A DNA stretch of 64,000 nt from Actinomadura coerulea (lineage in GTDB: Bacteria > Actinomycetota > Actinomycetes > Streptosporangiales > Streptosporangiaceae): the NCBI RefSeq assembly GCF_014208105.1, contig NZ_JACHMQ010000001.1, positions 2,852,001 to 2,916,000 on the forward strand, written 5' to 3'. The notes below the pieces were generated by a model. The model worked only from the letters and a program-made list of their open reading frames with translations, was not told the origin of the DNA and made no database searches. The position numbers and the translations under genes are program-made. Of this stretch, positions 32,207-41,038 are shown piece by piece (position 1 is the first letter of the stretch; every line of letters begins with the position of its first letter).

Positions 32207-33126
32207 TCCTCACGGTCACGCTGAACGCCGCGCTCGACGACACCTACGAGGTGCCGGACGCGCGGCTCGGCGCGGTCCACCGGGTCGCCGCGGTGCACTC
32301 GCGGCCCGGCGGCAAGGGCGTCAACGTGGCCCGGGTGCTGCACGCCCTCGGGCACGAGGTCGTGGCCGCCGGCCTGGCCGGCGGCCACGCGGGGCGGCGC
32401 ATCGAGGAGGGCCTCGGCTCCCTCGGCGTGCCCGCCGCGTTCACGCCGGTCGCCGCCGAGTCGCGCCGGACGGTCACCGTCGTCGGCGCCGAGGCGACGA
32501 TGTTCTGCGAGCCCGGTCCGCGGGTGACCGGCGCGGAGTGGGCGGCGTTCCGCGCCGCCTTCGAGTCCCTGGCCCGGGACGCCGCGGTGGTCGTCCTGTC
32601 GGGCAGCCTGCCGCCGGGCGTCCCCCCGGACGCCTACGCGCTGCTCGCCCGCATCGCGCCCGCCCCGGTGATCCTGGACGCGGACGGGGAGGCGCTGCGC
32701 CTCGGGCTCGCCGGCGGGCCCGGCATCGTGAAGCCGAACGCCGAGGAGCTGGCCCGCGCGAGCGGCACCGGCGACACGGCCGCGGGGATCCGCGCGCTCC
32801 GCGAGGCGGGCGCGGGCGCGGTGGTCGCCTCGCTCGGCGCCGACGGCGTCCTCGCCGCGACCCCGGACGGCGTCCTGCGCGCCGCGCTCGACCGCCCCGT
32901 CCCGGGCAACCCGACGGGCGCCGGGGACGCGCTCGTGGCGGGGCTGGCGGCGGGCCTGGCCGCCGGCCTGCCCTGGCCGGACCGCCTCCGCCGCTCCGTC
33001 GCGCTGGCCGCCTGCGCGGTCCGCTCCCCCGTCGCCGGCGAGATCGACCCCGCCGGGCTCCCCGCGCTGCTGCCCCGTGTCACCCTCCGGACCGAGGAGA
33101 ACCATGCCGCTCGCCCCCATGAGTGA
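32203..33126 (+). CDS. 1-phosphofructokinase / tagatose-6-phosphate kinase family
   Basis: A 307-residue PfkB-fold kinase of the LacC/FruK branch. It begins MILTVTLNAALDDTYEV, the typical start of 1-phosphofructokinases, then RPGGKGVNVARVLHALG, VVLSGSLPPGVPPDAYA, VKPNAEELARASG and the catalytic NPTGAGDALVAGLAAG. Overlaps of 4 nt with the SIS gene and 23 nt with the aldolase gene place it in the middle of the pathway, where it would phosphorylate tagatose-6-phosphate (or fructose-1-phosphate) to a bisphosphate for the aldolase. Sequence alone does not separate these two substrates. Confidence 0.9.
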   Translation: MILTVTLNAALDDTYEVPDARLGAVHRVAAVHSRPGGKGVNVARVLHALGHEVVAAGLAGGHAGRRIEEGLGSLGVPAAFTPVAAESRRTVTVVGAEATMFCEPGPRVTGAEWAAFRAAFESLARDAAVVVLSGSLPPGVPPDAYALLARIAPAPVILDADGEALRLGLAGGPGIVKPNAEELARASGTGDTAAGIRALREAGAGAVVASLGADGVLAATPDGVLRAALDRPVPGNPTGAGDALVAGLAAGLAAGLPWPDRLRRSVALAACAVRSPVAGEIDPAGLPALLPRVTLRTEENHAARPHE

Positions 33127-33955
33127 CGTCGTCGCCGCACCGGCCGCGCAGGGCCGCGGGCTGGGCGCGTTCAACGTGATCCAGCTGGAGCACGCCGAGG
33201 CGATCGTCGCCGGCGCGGAGCGGGCGGGCGCGCCCGTGGTGCTCCAGATCAGCGAGAACTGCGTCGCCTACCACGGCGCGCTCGCCCCGATCGGGCGGGC
33301 GGTGCTGGCGCTCGGCCGCGCCGCGTCCGTCCCGGTCGTCGTCCACCTGGACCACGCCACCTCGGCGGACCTCGTCCGCGAGGCGGTCGCCCTCGGGTTC
33401 GGGTCGGTGATGTTCGACGCGTCCGGCCTCCCGCACGAGGCGAACGTGGCGGGCACCGCCGAGGTCGCCGCCCGCTGCCGGGCCGAGGGGGTGTGGGTCG
33501 AGGCGGAGCTCGGCGAGATCGGCGGGAAGGACGGCGTGCACGCACCGCACGCCCGCACCGACCCGCGGGAGGCCGCGGAGTACGTGGCCGCCACGGGCGT
33601 GGACGCCCTGGCGGTCGCGGTCGGCACGTCCCACGCGATGCTGACCCGCGACACCGTCCTCGATCTCGCGCTCGTCGCCCGGCTGCGCGCGGCGGTGCCC
33701 GTCCCGCTGGTCCTGCACGGGTCGTCCGGGGTGCCCGACGACGGGCTCGCCGCCGCCGTCGAGCACGGCATGACCAAGATCAACGTCGCGACGCAGCTGA
33801 ACAAGGTGTTCACCGCCGCCGTCCGGGACCGGCTCGCCGCCGATCCCGGCCTGGTCGACCCGCGCCGCTACGTCTCCGCCGGCCGCGACGCGGTCGCCGC
33901 CGAGGTCGCCCGCCTCCTGCACGTCATCCGCGCGGGCGTCCGACCCGGTAGGTGA
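33104..33955 (+). CDS. Class II fructose/tagatose-bisphosphate aldolase
   Basis: A 283-residue zinc aldolase. Metal and phosphate-binding motifs are visible: GLGAFNVIQLEHAEAIV at the start, VVVHLDHATS, SVMFDASGLPHEANV, EAELGEIGGKDG, VGTSHAM, LVLHGSSGVPDD and KINVATQLN. The length is that of the GatY/KbaY/AgaY group, and the HLDHA in place of HLDHG and VGTSHAM in place of IGT-x-HG are variations on the consensus. GAGGAG precedes the ATG at 33104. It closes the plus-strand operon and gives dihydroxyacetone phosphate and glyceraldehyde-3-phosphate. Its last 32 nt overlap the convergent reductase gene. Confidence 0.92.
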   Translation: MPLAPMSDVVAAPAAQGRGLGAFNVIQLEHAEAIVAGAERAGAPVVLQISENCVAYHGALAPIGRAVLALGRAASVPVVVHLDHATSADLVREAVALGFGSVMFDASGLPHEANVAGTAEVAARCRAEGVWVEAELGEIGGKDGVHAPHARTDPREAAEYVAATGVDALAVAVGTSHAMLTRDTVLDLALVARLRAAVPVPLVLHGSSGVPDDGLAAAVEHGMTKINVATQLNKVFTAAVRDRLAADPGLVDPRRYVSAGRDAVAAEVARLLHVIRAGVRPGR

Positions 33956-34529
33956 CGTGGGTGACCATGGGCGTCTGGGTCACGCCCACCGGCTCCAGCG
34001 CCAGGTCGCCGACGTCCTCGAACAGCCGCTCCCCGACCCCGAGGACGACGGGGGCGACGTGCAGGCGGAGTTCCTCGATCCGGCCCGCCGCGAGGTACTG
34101 GTTCACGGTGCTCGCTCCCCCGGCGATCGAGACGTCCCGGTCCCCCGCGGCGTCCCGCGCCCGTGCCAGCGCCGACTCGATCCCGTCGGTGACGAAGTGG
34201 AACGTCGTGCCGCCCTTCATCACGACGCTCTCGCGCGGGTGGTGCGTCAGCACGAACACCGGCGCGTGGTAGGGCGGCTCCTCGCCCCACCAGCCCGTCC
34301 AGTCCGGGTTCCACGACGGCCCGCGGTCGGGGCCGAACATGTGGCGGCCCATGATGTAGGCCCCGGCCGACGTGATCTTCGCGATCTCCTCGGCGCTGGC
34401 CTCGGCCTCCTCGAACATCCACCGGTGCAGCCGCTCGCCTCCTTCGCCGAGCGGCTTGTCCAGGCACTGGTCCGGGCCCGCGACGAAACCGTCGACCGAT
34501 ATCCCGATGTCACAGGTGACTTTGCCCAT
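33924..34529 (-). CDS. RibD C-terminal/dihydrofolate reductase-like protein
   Basis: A 201-residue protein with the DHFR-like fold of the RibD C-terminal family: MGKVTCDIGISVDGFVAGPD at the start, ITSAGAYIMGRHMFGPDRG, PVFVLTHHPRESVVMKGG, DVSIAGGASTVNQYLAAG and LRLHVAPVVLGVGERLFED. Stand-alone members are NADPH-dependent reductases of unknown substrate common in actinomycetes. AAGGAGG precedes the ATG at 34529. Its 3' end overlaps the aldolase on the other strand by 32 nt, and it is divergent from a membrane sulfatase-like gene. Confidence 0.92.
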   Translation of the reverse strand: MGKVTCDIGISVDGFVAGPDQCLDKPLGEGGERLHRWMFEEAEASAEEIAKITSAGAYIMGRHMFGPDRGPSWNPDWTGWWGEEPPYHAPVFVLTHHPRESVVMKGGTTFHFVTDGIESALARARDAAGDRDVSIAGGASTVNQYLAAGRIEELRLHVAPVVLGVGERLFEDVGDLALEPVGVTQTPMVTHVTYRVGRPRG

Positions 34530-34661
34530 TGCGGTGCCTCCTTGGCCGGGCGCCCCTGCGGCGCCTCTCACCAGTGGATCGGAGCCGTGCCCGCGTTCTC
34601 TACATCCCGGGCCCGCCGAAATGAGATCTTTTTGAACCGGCGGCCGCGGGGCGGACGTGCT

Positions 34662-36377
34662 GTGGGGTGTCGCGTACGCGGCGGGGGCCGAACCTGGGAG
34701 GACGACCTGACCACCGACAGCCGCCTGGAGCGGATCACAGAACCCACCGGTGCGGGCGAGGCCGGCGAGCGGCCGAGACGGCGGCGTGCGGCGGCGCGGG
34801 CGGTGACCGGCGCCGCGTTCCTGCTCGTGCTGGTCGCGCTGGTCGCGCCGGCCGAGTTCGCCCGGCTTGCTCCGGGAGCGTTCGTGCGCGTCCCGATCGA
34901 GGGCGTCGCCGGCGTCGCGCTGATCCTCGTGCTCCCGGCCAGGGCGAGGCGGTACGCGGCAGGGGCGGCGGGGGCGGTCCTCGGGCTGCTGCTCGTGCTG
35001 AAGGTGCTGGACATCGGGTTCGACGCGGTGCTCGTCCGGCCGTTCGACCTGGTGCTGGACTGGCCGCTGCTGGGGCCGGCCGTGGAGTTCGTCAAGGAGT
35101 CGTCCGGGCAGGCGGGGGCGGTCGCGGCCGCCGTGCTGGCGGTGGTGCTGGCGGTCGGTGCGGTCGTGCTGACGGCGCTGTCGACGCTGCGCCTGAGCGG
35201 CGTGGCCGTCCGGCACCGGCGCTCGGCGTCCTGTGCCGCCGGTGTGCTGGGGACCGTCTGGCTCGCCTGCGCCGCCCTCGGGGCGCAGTTCGTCCACGGT
35301 GTGCCGGTGGCGTCCAGGAGCGCGGCGGTCCTCGCCTACGACCACGCGCGCCAGGTCCGGACGAGCCTGAACGACCGGGAGGAGTTCGCCAGGGCCGCCG
35401 CCGTGGACAGGTTCCGCGGCACGCCGTCCGGCAAGCTGCTGACCGGGCTGCGCGGCAAGGACGTCGTCCTGGCGTTCGTGGAGAGCTACGGGCGGTCGGC
35501 GGTGGAGAGCCCGGAGTACGCGCCGCAGGTCGGGGCGGTCCTCGACGAGGGGACCCGGCGGCTCGGCAAGGCGGGGTTCTTCGCGCGCAGCGGCTGGCTC
35601 ACGTCCTCCACGGCGGGCGGCGGAAGCTGGCTGGCGCACGCCACGCTGCTGTCGGGGCTGTGGGTCAACAACCAGCAGCGGTACCGCGCCCTGGTGAACA
35701 GCGACCGGCTGACGCTGAACGGGGCGTTCCACCGCGCGGACTCCCGGACGGTCGCGCTCATGCCGGCGATCACCCGGGCCTGGCCGGAGGCGTCCTTCTA
35801 CGGGTACGACAAGGTCTACGACGACCGGAACCTCGGCTACCGCGGCCCGCGCTTCAGCTTCGCCACGATGCCCGACCAGTACACCCTGTCGACGCTCCAG
35901 CGCACCGAGCTGGCGAAGGACGACCGGGCGCCGGTGATGGCGGAGACGGCGCTGGTGTCGAGCCACGCCCCGTGGGCGTCCGTGCCGCGGCTCGTCCCGT
36001 GGGAGCAGGTCGGCGACGGCTCCGTCTTCAACGGGATGGGCAAGGGCTACGACGCGCCATGGCCCGCGCCCGGCCGCATCCGCGCCGAGTACCGGGCATC
36101 GATCGAGTACACGCTGAACACGCTTGTCTCCTACCTGGAGACCTACGGCGACAAGGACACCGTGCTGGTCTTCCTCGGCGACCACCAGCCCGCGCCGCTC
36201 ATCACGGGCCCGGGCGCGAGCCGGGACGTCCCGATCACCATCGTGGCGAAGGACGGCGCCGTCCTTGACAGGATCTCCGGATGGGGCTGGCAGGACGGCC
36301 TGCGCCCCGGCAGGGAGACCCCGGTATGGCCGATGAGCGCGTTCCGCGACCGTTTCTTGACCGCGTTCGGAGGCTGA
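34662..36377 (+). CDS. LtaS/MdoB-like membrane sulfatase-superfamily protein
   Basis: A protein of about 571 residues: about four to five membrane helices in the first 220 residues (AVTGAAFLLVLVALVAP, VALILVLPA, LGLLLVLKVLDIG, AAVLAVVLAVGAVVLTAL), then an extracellular alkaline-phosphatase-fold domain. VVLAFVESYGRSAVE holds the first metal acid, TAGGGSWLAHATLLSGLW the nucleophile region and VLVFLGDHQPAP the late Asp-His pair. LtaS relatives transfer phosphoglycerol; the exact reaction here is unknown. The start is uncertain: GTG 34662 has a weak site, while a CTG at 34707 has GGGAGG 6 nt upstream. A GT-C glycosyltransferase follows after 40 bp, hinting at joint cell-envelope work. Confidence 0.82.
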   Translation: MGCRVRGGGRTWEDDLTTDSRLERITEPTGAGEAGERPRRRRAAARAVTGAAFLLVLVALVAPAEFARLAPGAFVRVPIEGVAGVALILVLPARARRYAAGAAGAVLGLLLVLKVLDIGFDAVLVRPFDLVLDWPLLGPAVEFVKESSGQAGAVAAAVLAVVLAVGAVVLTALSTLRLSGVAVRHRRSASCAAGVLGTVWLACAALGAQFVHGVPVASRSAAVLAYDHARQVRTSLNDREEFARAAAVDRFRGTPSGKLLTGLRGKDVVLAFVESYGRSAVESPEYAPQVGAVLDEGTRRLGKAGFFARSGWLTSSTAGGGSWLAHATLLSGLWVNNQQRYRALVNSDRLTLNGAFHRADSRTVALMPAITRAWPEASFYGYDKVYDDRNLGYRGPRFSFATMPDQYTLSTLQRTELAKDDRAPVMAETALVSSHAPWASVPRLVPWEQVGDGSVFNGMGKGYDAPWPAPGRIRAEYRASIEYTLNTLVSYLETYGDKDTVLVFLGDHQPAPLITGPGASRDVPITIVAKDGAVLDRISGWGWQDGLRPGRETPVWPMSAFRDRFLTAFGG

Positions 36378-36417
36378 ACGGAGATCGGGCGGACGCTCTT
36401 CGGGAAGGGGTGGCGGC

Positions 36418-38097
36418 GTGACCTCGCTGTCCGCGGAGCCCGGACGGCCCGCGGCGCCTACGGCGGAGGCGGCGCCGGGCCGGTTCGGCGCACTGCGCCG
36501 GCGGTGGCTGCTCGCGGCGGTCGTCTCAGTACTGCTCGCCCAGATGGGCGCCGCGATGGTCACGACCGCCGTGCAGCAGAGCCCGACCGTCGACGAGCCC
36601 GTCTACATCAGCACGGGCGTGGTGTACCTGCGCGAGCACGACTTGCGCCACAACGCCGAGCACCCGCCGCTCGGCAAGCTGGTCATCGGGGCGGGCGCGG
36701 TGCTCGCCGGGCCGCACCTGCGCGCCTCCTTCACCGGCAGCGACTACAGGCTCGGAAGGCAGTTCCTGTACCGGTGGGGCAACGACCCTCAGCGGATGCT
36801 GCTCGCGGGGCGGCTCCCCGTCATCGCGCTGACCCTGCTGTTCGGGCTGGTCGTGTTCGCGTTCGCCCGCGACCTCGCCGGGCCGGCCGGCGGCCTGACC
36901 GCACTGGCCCTCTACGCCTTCTCCCCCGACGTCATCGCGCACGGGTCGCTGGCCACGCTGGACGTCCCCACGGCCGGTCTCCTGCTGACGTCGGTGTGGC
37001 TGCTCTGGCGCGCGAGGCGCGGGCCGCGGCTCTGCCTGCCGCTCGCCGGGGCGGCGCTCGGCGGGGCCGTGGCGACCAAGATGAGCGCGCTGCCCGCGCT
37101 GCCGGTCCTGCTCGTCCTGGCGGCGGTGTCGGTCTGGACGTCCCGCCCGCCGCGCCGTCCCGTGGCGACCGCCGTGCTGTCGGCGGCCGGCGTCGGCGTC
37201 CTGGCCGTCGCGGTGGTGTGGGCGAGCTACCTCGCGGTGGACCCGCGCCTGCGCTGGGCCGCGCCCGCCGACCTGCCGTCCGTCGGCGGGCCGCGCGGCC
37301 TCGCCGTCGGCTGGCTGCCGTTCCCCCGGCCCTTCCAGGACGGGATGCGCGCGCAGTTCGGTTTCGAGGACATGCGGTGGACCGGCTTCCTGTTCGGTGA
37401 CGTCTACCGGGGCTCCCGCTGGTACTACCTGCCGGCCGCGCTGCTGGTGAAGACGCCCCTGGGGATGCTCGTCCTGTGGGCGGCGGGCGTCGCCGCGACG
37501 GCGGCGCTGCCCCGGCTGCGTCCGGCCGCGCCGTACCTTCTCGCGCCCACGGCCGTCCTGCTGGCGGTGGCGATGACCGGGTCCCGCGACCTCGGCGTCC
37601 GCTACGCCATCGTCGTCCCGGTCTTTCTGGCGGTGGCGGCGGGCGGAGCGGTCCTCTACCCGTGGCGGTGGGCCAGGGCCGCGACGGTGGCACTGCTGAT
37701 GTTCGTCGCGGTCAGCTCGCTGCGCACCTTCCCCTACTACCTGCCGTACTCCAACGAGGCGTTCGGCGGACCGTCCAGGACCCACCTGCGCCTGCACGAC
37801 TCCAACGTCGACTGGGGACAGGACCTCGGGCGGCTCGCCGACCGCCTCCGGGAGCGGTACCCGGGCGAGCCGGTCTGGCTGGTGTTCAAGGGCAGCGGCG
37901 TCCCGTCCGCCTACGGCATCCGCGCGCGGGACCCGCTCACCGCGCCGCCCGGCGACGTGCGCGGGCTGCTGGTCGTCTCCGACAGCTGGCTCGTCAAGAA
38001 CGACCCGCGGCTGACGCCCCTGATCCGCACCAGCGAGCCGATCGACGAGGTCGGGCACTCCGTCACCATCTTCCGCCGGCCCGCTCCGCGCCCGTAG
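36418..38097 (+). CDS. Membrane glycosyltransferase of the PMT/GT39-like GT-C type
   Basis: A 559-residue protein with about ten to twelve membrane helices. The first periplasmic loop contains SPTVDEPVYISTGVVYL and RHNAEHPPLGKLVIGAGAV, the DE and HPPL motifs of polyprenyl-phosphate-mannose-dependent transferases. Later landmarks are ALYAFSPDVIAHGSLATLD, VRYAIVVPVFLAVAAGG and LHDSNVDWGQDLGRLADRL. The C-terminal soluble region is on the outside. It probably transfers a sugar from a lipid carrier to a cell-surface acceptor. The neighbour upstream is a membrane sulfatase-like enzyme in the same direction; PcfJ-like gene converges. Confidence 0.87.
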   Translation: MTSLSAEPGRPAAPTAEAAPGRFGALRRRWLLAAVVSVLLAQMGAAMVTTAVQQSPTVDEPVYISTGVVYLREHDLRHNAEHPPLGKLVIGAGAVLAGPHLRASFTGSDYRLGRQFLYRWGNDPQRMLLAGRLPVIALTLLFGLVVFAFARDLAGPAGGLTALALYAFSPDVIAHGSLATLDVPTAGLLLTSVWLLWRARRGPRLCLPLAGAALGGAVATKMSALPALPVLLVLAAVSVWTSRPPRRPVATAVLSAAGVGVLAVAVVWASYLAVDPRLRWAAPADLPSVGGPRGLAVGWLPFPRPFQDGMRAQFGFEDMRWTGFLFGDVYRGSRWYYLPAALLVKTPLGMLVLWAAGVAATAALPRLRPAAPYLLAPTAVLLAVAMTGSRDLGVRYAIVVPVFLAVAAGGAVLYPWRWARAATVALLMFVAVSSLRTFPYYLPYSNEAFGGPSRTHLRLHDSNVDWGQDLGRLADRLRERYPGEPVWLVFKGSGVPSAYGIRARDPLTAPPGDVRGLLVVSDSWLVKNDPRLTPLIRTSEPIDEVGHSVTIFRRPAPRP

Positions 38098-38118
38098 CGC
38101 CTTCCCCGGGCCGCCGGG

Positions 38119-40959
38119 TCAGCGGCGGCGGGTGTGGGCGCGGGACCAGAGCGCCGCCCAGCCGCCGTGCGCCAGCCAGGACGCCGGGACGCGGAGACCG
38201 TGCTCGGCGATCTCGTCCCAGAACACGGCGGTGTCAGCGCCCAGGTCACGGGCGGCGGGCAGGGCGCGCTGCCAGGGGCCCTCCTCGTCCTCCAGGGTCG
38301 TGGCCGGGAAGCCGGGGACGGTGGTGGTGCGCGGCGGCATGACGGGCACGAGGCCGATGTCCGGCGCGGCGCAGGTGGTGGCGACGGCGAGCGCGCACAG
38401 CGGCTCCTCCGCCGTCGGCTTGGCGAAGGCGCGGGCGATGACCGGGGCGTCCTGGAGCGCGAGGGCGCCGATCGCACGGCGGACGCGGCGCGCCACCAGG
38501 TCGAGCGAGTAGGCGTCGGCGACGTCGGGGCGCTTGACGAGCCTGCGCAGCGTCTTCGGCAGCGGCGGCTCGCCGAGCAGGAGCGGGAGCTGGTCGTAGC
38601 GGTCGCGCAGCGCCGGTTCGAGGGCGTCGAGCGCGGACCGCAGGGGGCGGTGACCGGAGGCCGTCCAGAGCCGGACCAGATCGGCGGCGCCCTCGTCCAG
38701 GGCGCGGCCGACGGCCCCCGTGAGCTGCGGGCCGCCGAAGCGGCGCAGCCGGGCGAGCGCGGCGTCCGGCCCGGTCCCGGCCACGGCGGCGAGGGCGCCG
38801 AGCGCCTCCGGGGCGGACCCCGCGTACGACCGGAGCGCGAGCCCGCCGAGGGCGGGCCCGGCCTCCTCGACGAGGCGGGGCGCGGGGCGCCGCCGGGCCG
38901 GACGCGGCGGCGGGAGTTCCTCCGGCACCGGCGCGGCCTCGTCCTCGGCGGGACCGGGGATCGCGGCGACCCAGTCGCGGAAACGCCGTTCGAGGGTCTC
39001 GTCCGGCGCGTCGTTGAACCTCGCCGCGATCTCGCTGACCCGCCAGCCGCGGGAGGCGGGCCGAAGCGGCATCAGTTCGGCGTTCACGACCAGCAGGCCG
39101 TCGGCGTCGTAGAGGCCCGCGAGACCGCTCCGGCCCTCCTTGGCCTCCTCGACGTAGGCCGGTCCGGCGATGCAGTTGCCCATGTGGTCCGCCCATTCGG
39201 CGACCTCCCGGGCGCTGTGGGCGATCTTGAGCCGGAGGCGGGTCCCGGGGACGGTCGCGCCGTCCAGGGCGGCGAGCGGCGTCGGGACGGCGAAGTCGCC
39301 GGTGAGGGCCTCGGCGATCGCGGTGGCCGACATCAGACCCGCGGTGAGGGCCTCCCAGGTCCGGGGCGCCCGGGGCGGGACACCGCCGAGCGCGACCAGC
39401 TGCGCCGCGCCGGAGACGGCGGCCATGAGCGAGTCGAGGCGCGGGGTCAGCGGCTCGCCGGCCGGCGGCGGGTCGTGGTCGAACCAGGGATCGCCGGTGC
39501 CGGGGGTGGGCTGCGCCCGCTCGTGCCCGTGCAGCCGGGCGAGGGCGTCGATCAGGTCGGTGTACCAGAGGAGGTCGGCGGCGGTCTCCACGGTCGCCGG
39601 GTCCTGCCCGGGAGCGAGCCTGCGGCGCAGCGGCTCGGCGTCGCCCAGCATCGGCCCGCTCCACTGCGGAATGCCGTCCCATTCGGCCGGAGGACGGTCG
39701 TACCCGGCCGCCTCGCGCCAGCTCTCCAGACTGGGCGACCACTCGCGCAGAAGGTCGTCGTGGGTCCCGACCATGTCACCCATCAGGCGCCCGATGTCCT
39801 CGAAGACGATGAGCGCGAAGTCGCGGGCGCAGGCCAGGCGCGGCCTGACATAGCCGACGGTCTTGGCGTCCATCGGCCTGCCGGCGGCGAGCCTGTGCGC
39901 GAGGTCGCGGACGTAGGCGCCGGGACGCGCGGGGAGGCCGGTGAGCCCCGGCACGCGCCGCGCCGCCTTCCCGGCGGCCCAGTCGGGCATGAGGGACGCG
40001 GCCGCGCGCAGCACCGGGGCCGACCGCTCGAGGCCGTCCTCCAGGCCGTGGTCGGCGACGGCCACGGCCGTCCGGAGCAGCGCGGTGGCGGCGATCGCGT
40101 CCGCGAAGGCGCGCTGGAGGCGCTCGTGCCAGTACCAGCGGCCGGGGGTCCAGCGGGCGATGTCGGCGAGCGAGGGGTTCTCGTCGCTCAGGTCCATGCG
40201 GACCTGCCACACGATGTGCTCGTCGTCGTGGTGGCGGCGGCGCGCGCGCAGGTCCTCGAGCCGGTCGCGGCGGCTCTGCGTGGCCAACCGCGCCTCCCGG
40301 CGGGCCAGCCCGGCCCGGTGCTCGGCGACCCGCTCCCACAGGTCCAGGACCAGCGCGAGCCTGCGGGGCGCGGGCACCGGCCCGAGCACCTGCCGCAGGT
40401 ACCCCGCGAGCACGGACGGCGATCCGCCCGGGGTGAGGTCGACGCCTCCGGGCGCCTCCAGGGCGAGCACCCGCTCGATCTGCTCGGGGCCGAGGACGTC
40501 GCTGGCCGCGGACGCCAGGTGCAGCGCCGCCCAGCGCCCCTCCTCGGCGGCACGCCCGGCGGCCGCGCCGACCCGCTTGGTGACCGCGGGCCCGAAGAGC
40601 GCGACGAGCACGCCGGCCCGCTCGCCGAGGCGGTGCGCGCCGTGGAGGCCGACCGCCCGGAGCGCGGCCAGGACGGCGTCCCGCTGGTCTCCGCGTGCCC
40701 CCTCCAGCCGCGCGGAGCGGAACCCGGCGCCGAGGTCGACGCCCGCTCCCGCCGCGACGGCGCCCCCGTCGGCGACGAGCAGCGACAGCTCCCGGACGGC
40801 GTTCGCCACCTCATCCGCCGGAGCCTCCTCGGGCCCCAGAGCCACGGGCTTCCCCGGGTGGGCGGCCGCCCCGTCCAGGAGCCTCTGCGGGCCGGAGGGG
40901 CGGGCGATCCAGGCATGGCGCCCGGACGCCACCACACCCCCAGAAAGCCGGATCTTCAC
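38119..40959 (-). CDS. Large PcfJ-like protein of unknown function
   Basis: A protein of about 946 residues, soluble and rich in Ala, Arg and Leu, with no signal peptide. The only recognisable part is around residues 575-670: KIAHSAREVAEWADHMGNC, a Cys followed by IAGPAYVEEAKEGRSGLAGL and VVNAELMPLR, the pattern of the PcfJ-like domain (E-G-WA-x-x-M-x-N-C-x-x-x-Y). Residues 1-560 and 690-946 are mainly helical and look like repeats of short alpha-helices. The start is uncertain: GTG 40959, or ATG at 40968/40971 next to GGGAGG. It is alone between a convergent transferase and a divergent oxidoreductase. PcfJ is known from conjugative and mobile elements, but nothing mobile is nearby. Confidence 0.7.
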   Translation of the reverse strand: MKIRLSGGVVASGRHAWIARPSGPQRLLDGAAAHPGKPVALGPEEAPADEVANAVRELSLLVADGGAVAAGAGVDLGAGFRSARLEGARGDQRDAVLAALRAVGLHGAHRLGERAGVLVALFGPAVTKRVGAAAGRAAEEGRWAALHLASAASDVLGPEQIERVLALEAPGGVDLTPGGSPSVLAGYLRQVLGPVPAPRRLALVLDLWERVAEHRAGLARREARLATQSRRDRLEDLRARRRHHDDEHIVWQVRMDLSDENPSLADIARWTPGRWYWHERLQRAFADAIAATALLRTAVAVADHGLEDGLERSAPVLRAAASLMPDWAAGKAARRVPGLTGLPARPGAYVRDLAHRLAAGRPMDAKTVGYVRPRLACARDFALIVFEDIGRLMGDMVGTHDDLLREWSPSLESWREAAGYDRPPAEWDGIPQWSGPMLGDAEPLRRRLAPGQDPATVETAADLLWYTDLIDALARLHGHERAQPTPGTGDPWFDHDPPPAGEPLTPRLDSLMAAVSGAAQLVALGGVPPRAPRTWEALTAGLMSATAIAEALTGDFAVPTPLAALDGATVPGTRLRLKIAHSAREVAEWADHMGNCIAGPAYVEEAKEGRSGLAGLYDADGLLVVNAELMPLRPASRGWRVSEIAARFNDAPDETLERRFRDWVAAIPGPAEDEAAPVPEELPPPRPARRRPAPRLVEEAGPALGGLALRSYAGSAPEALGALAAVAGTGPDAALARLRRFGGPQLTGAVGRALDEGAADLVRLWTASGHRPLRSALDALEPALRDRYDQLPLLLGEPPLPKTLRRLVKRPDVADAYSLDLVARRVRRAIGALALQDAPVIARAFAKPTAEEPLCALAVATTCAAPDIGLVPVMPPRTTTVPGFPATTLEDEEGPWQRALPAARDLGADTAVFWDEIAEHGLRVPASWLAHGGWAALWSRAHTRRR

Positions 40960-41038
40960 TCGCCCCATCATCCTCCCGCGGCCCGCACCGGCCAACAGGA
41001 TTCCGCGTGTCCGGCGGCCCGTGTGGTTCCCTGTGGTC

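Noticed and set aside
38119..40959. Conjugative element suggested by the PcfJ-like domain
   Set aside because: No relaxase, coupling protein, replication or partition gene is nearby; flanking genes are ordinary chromosomal genes.
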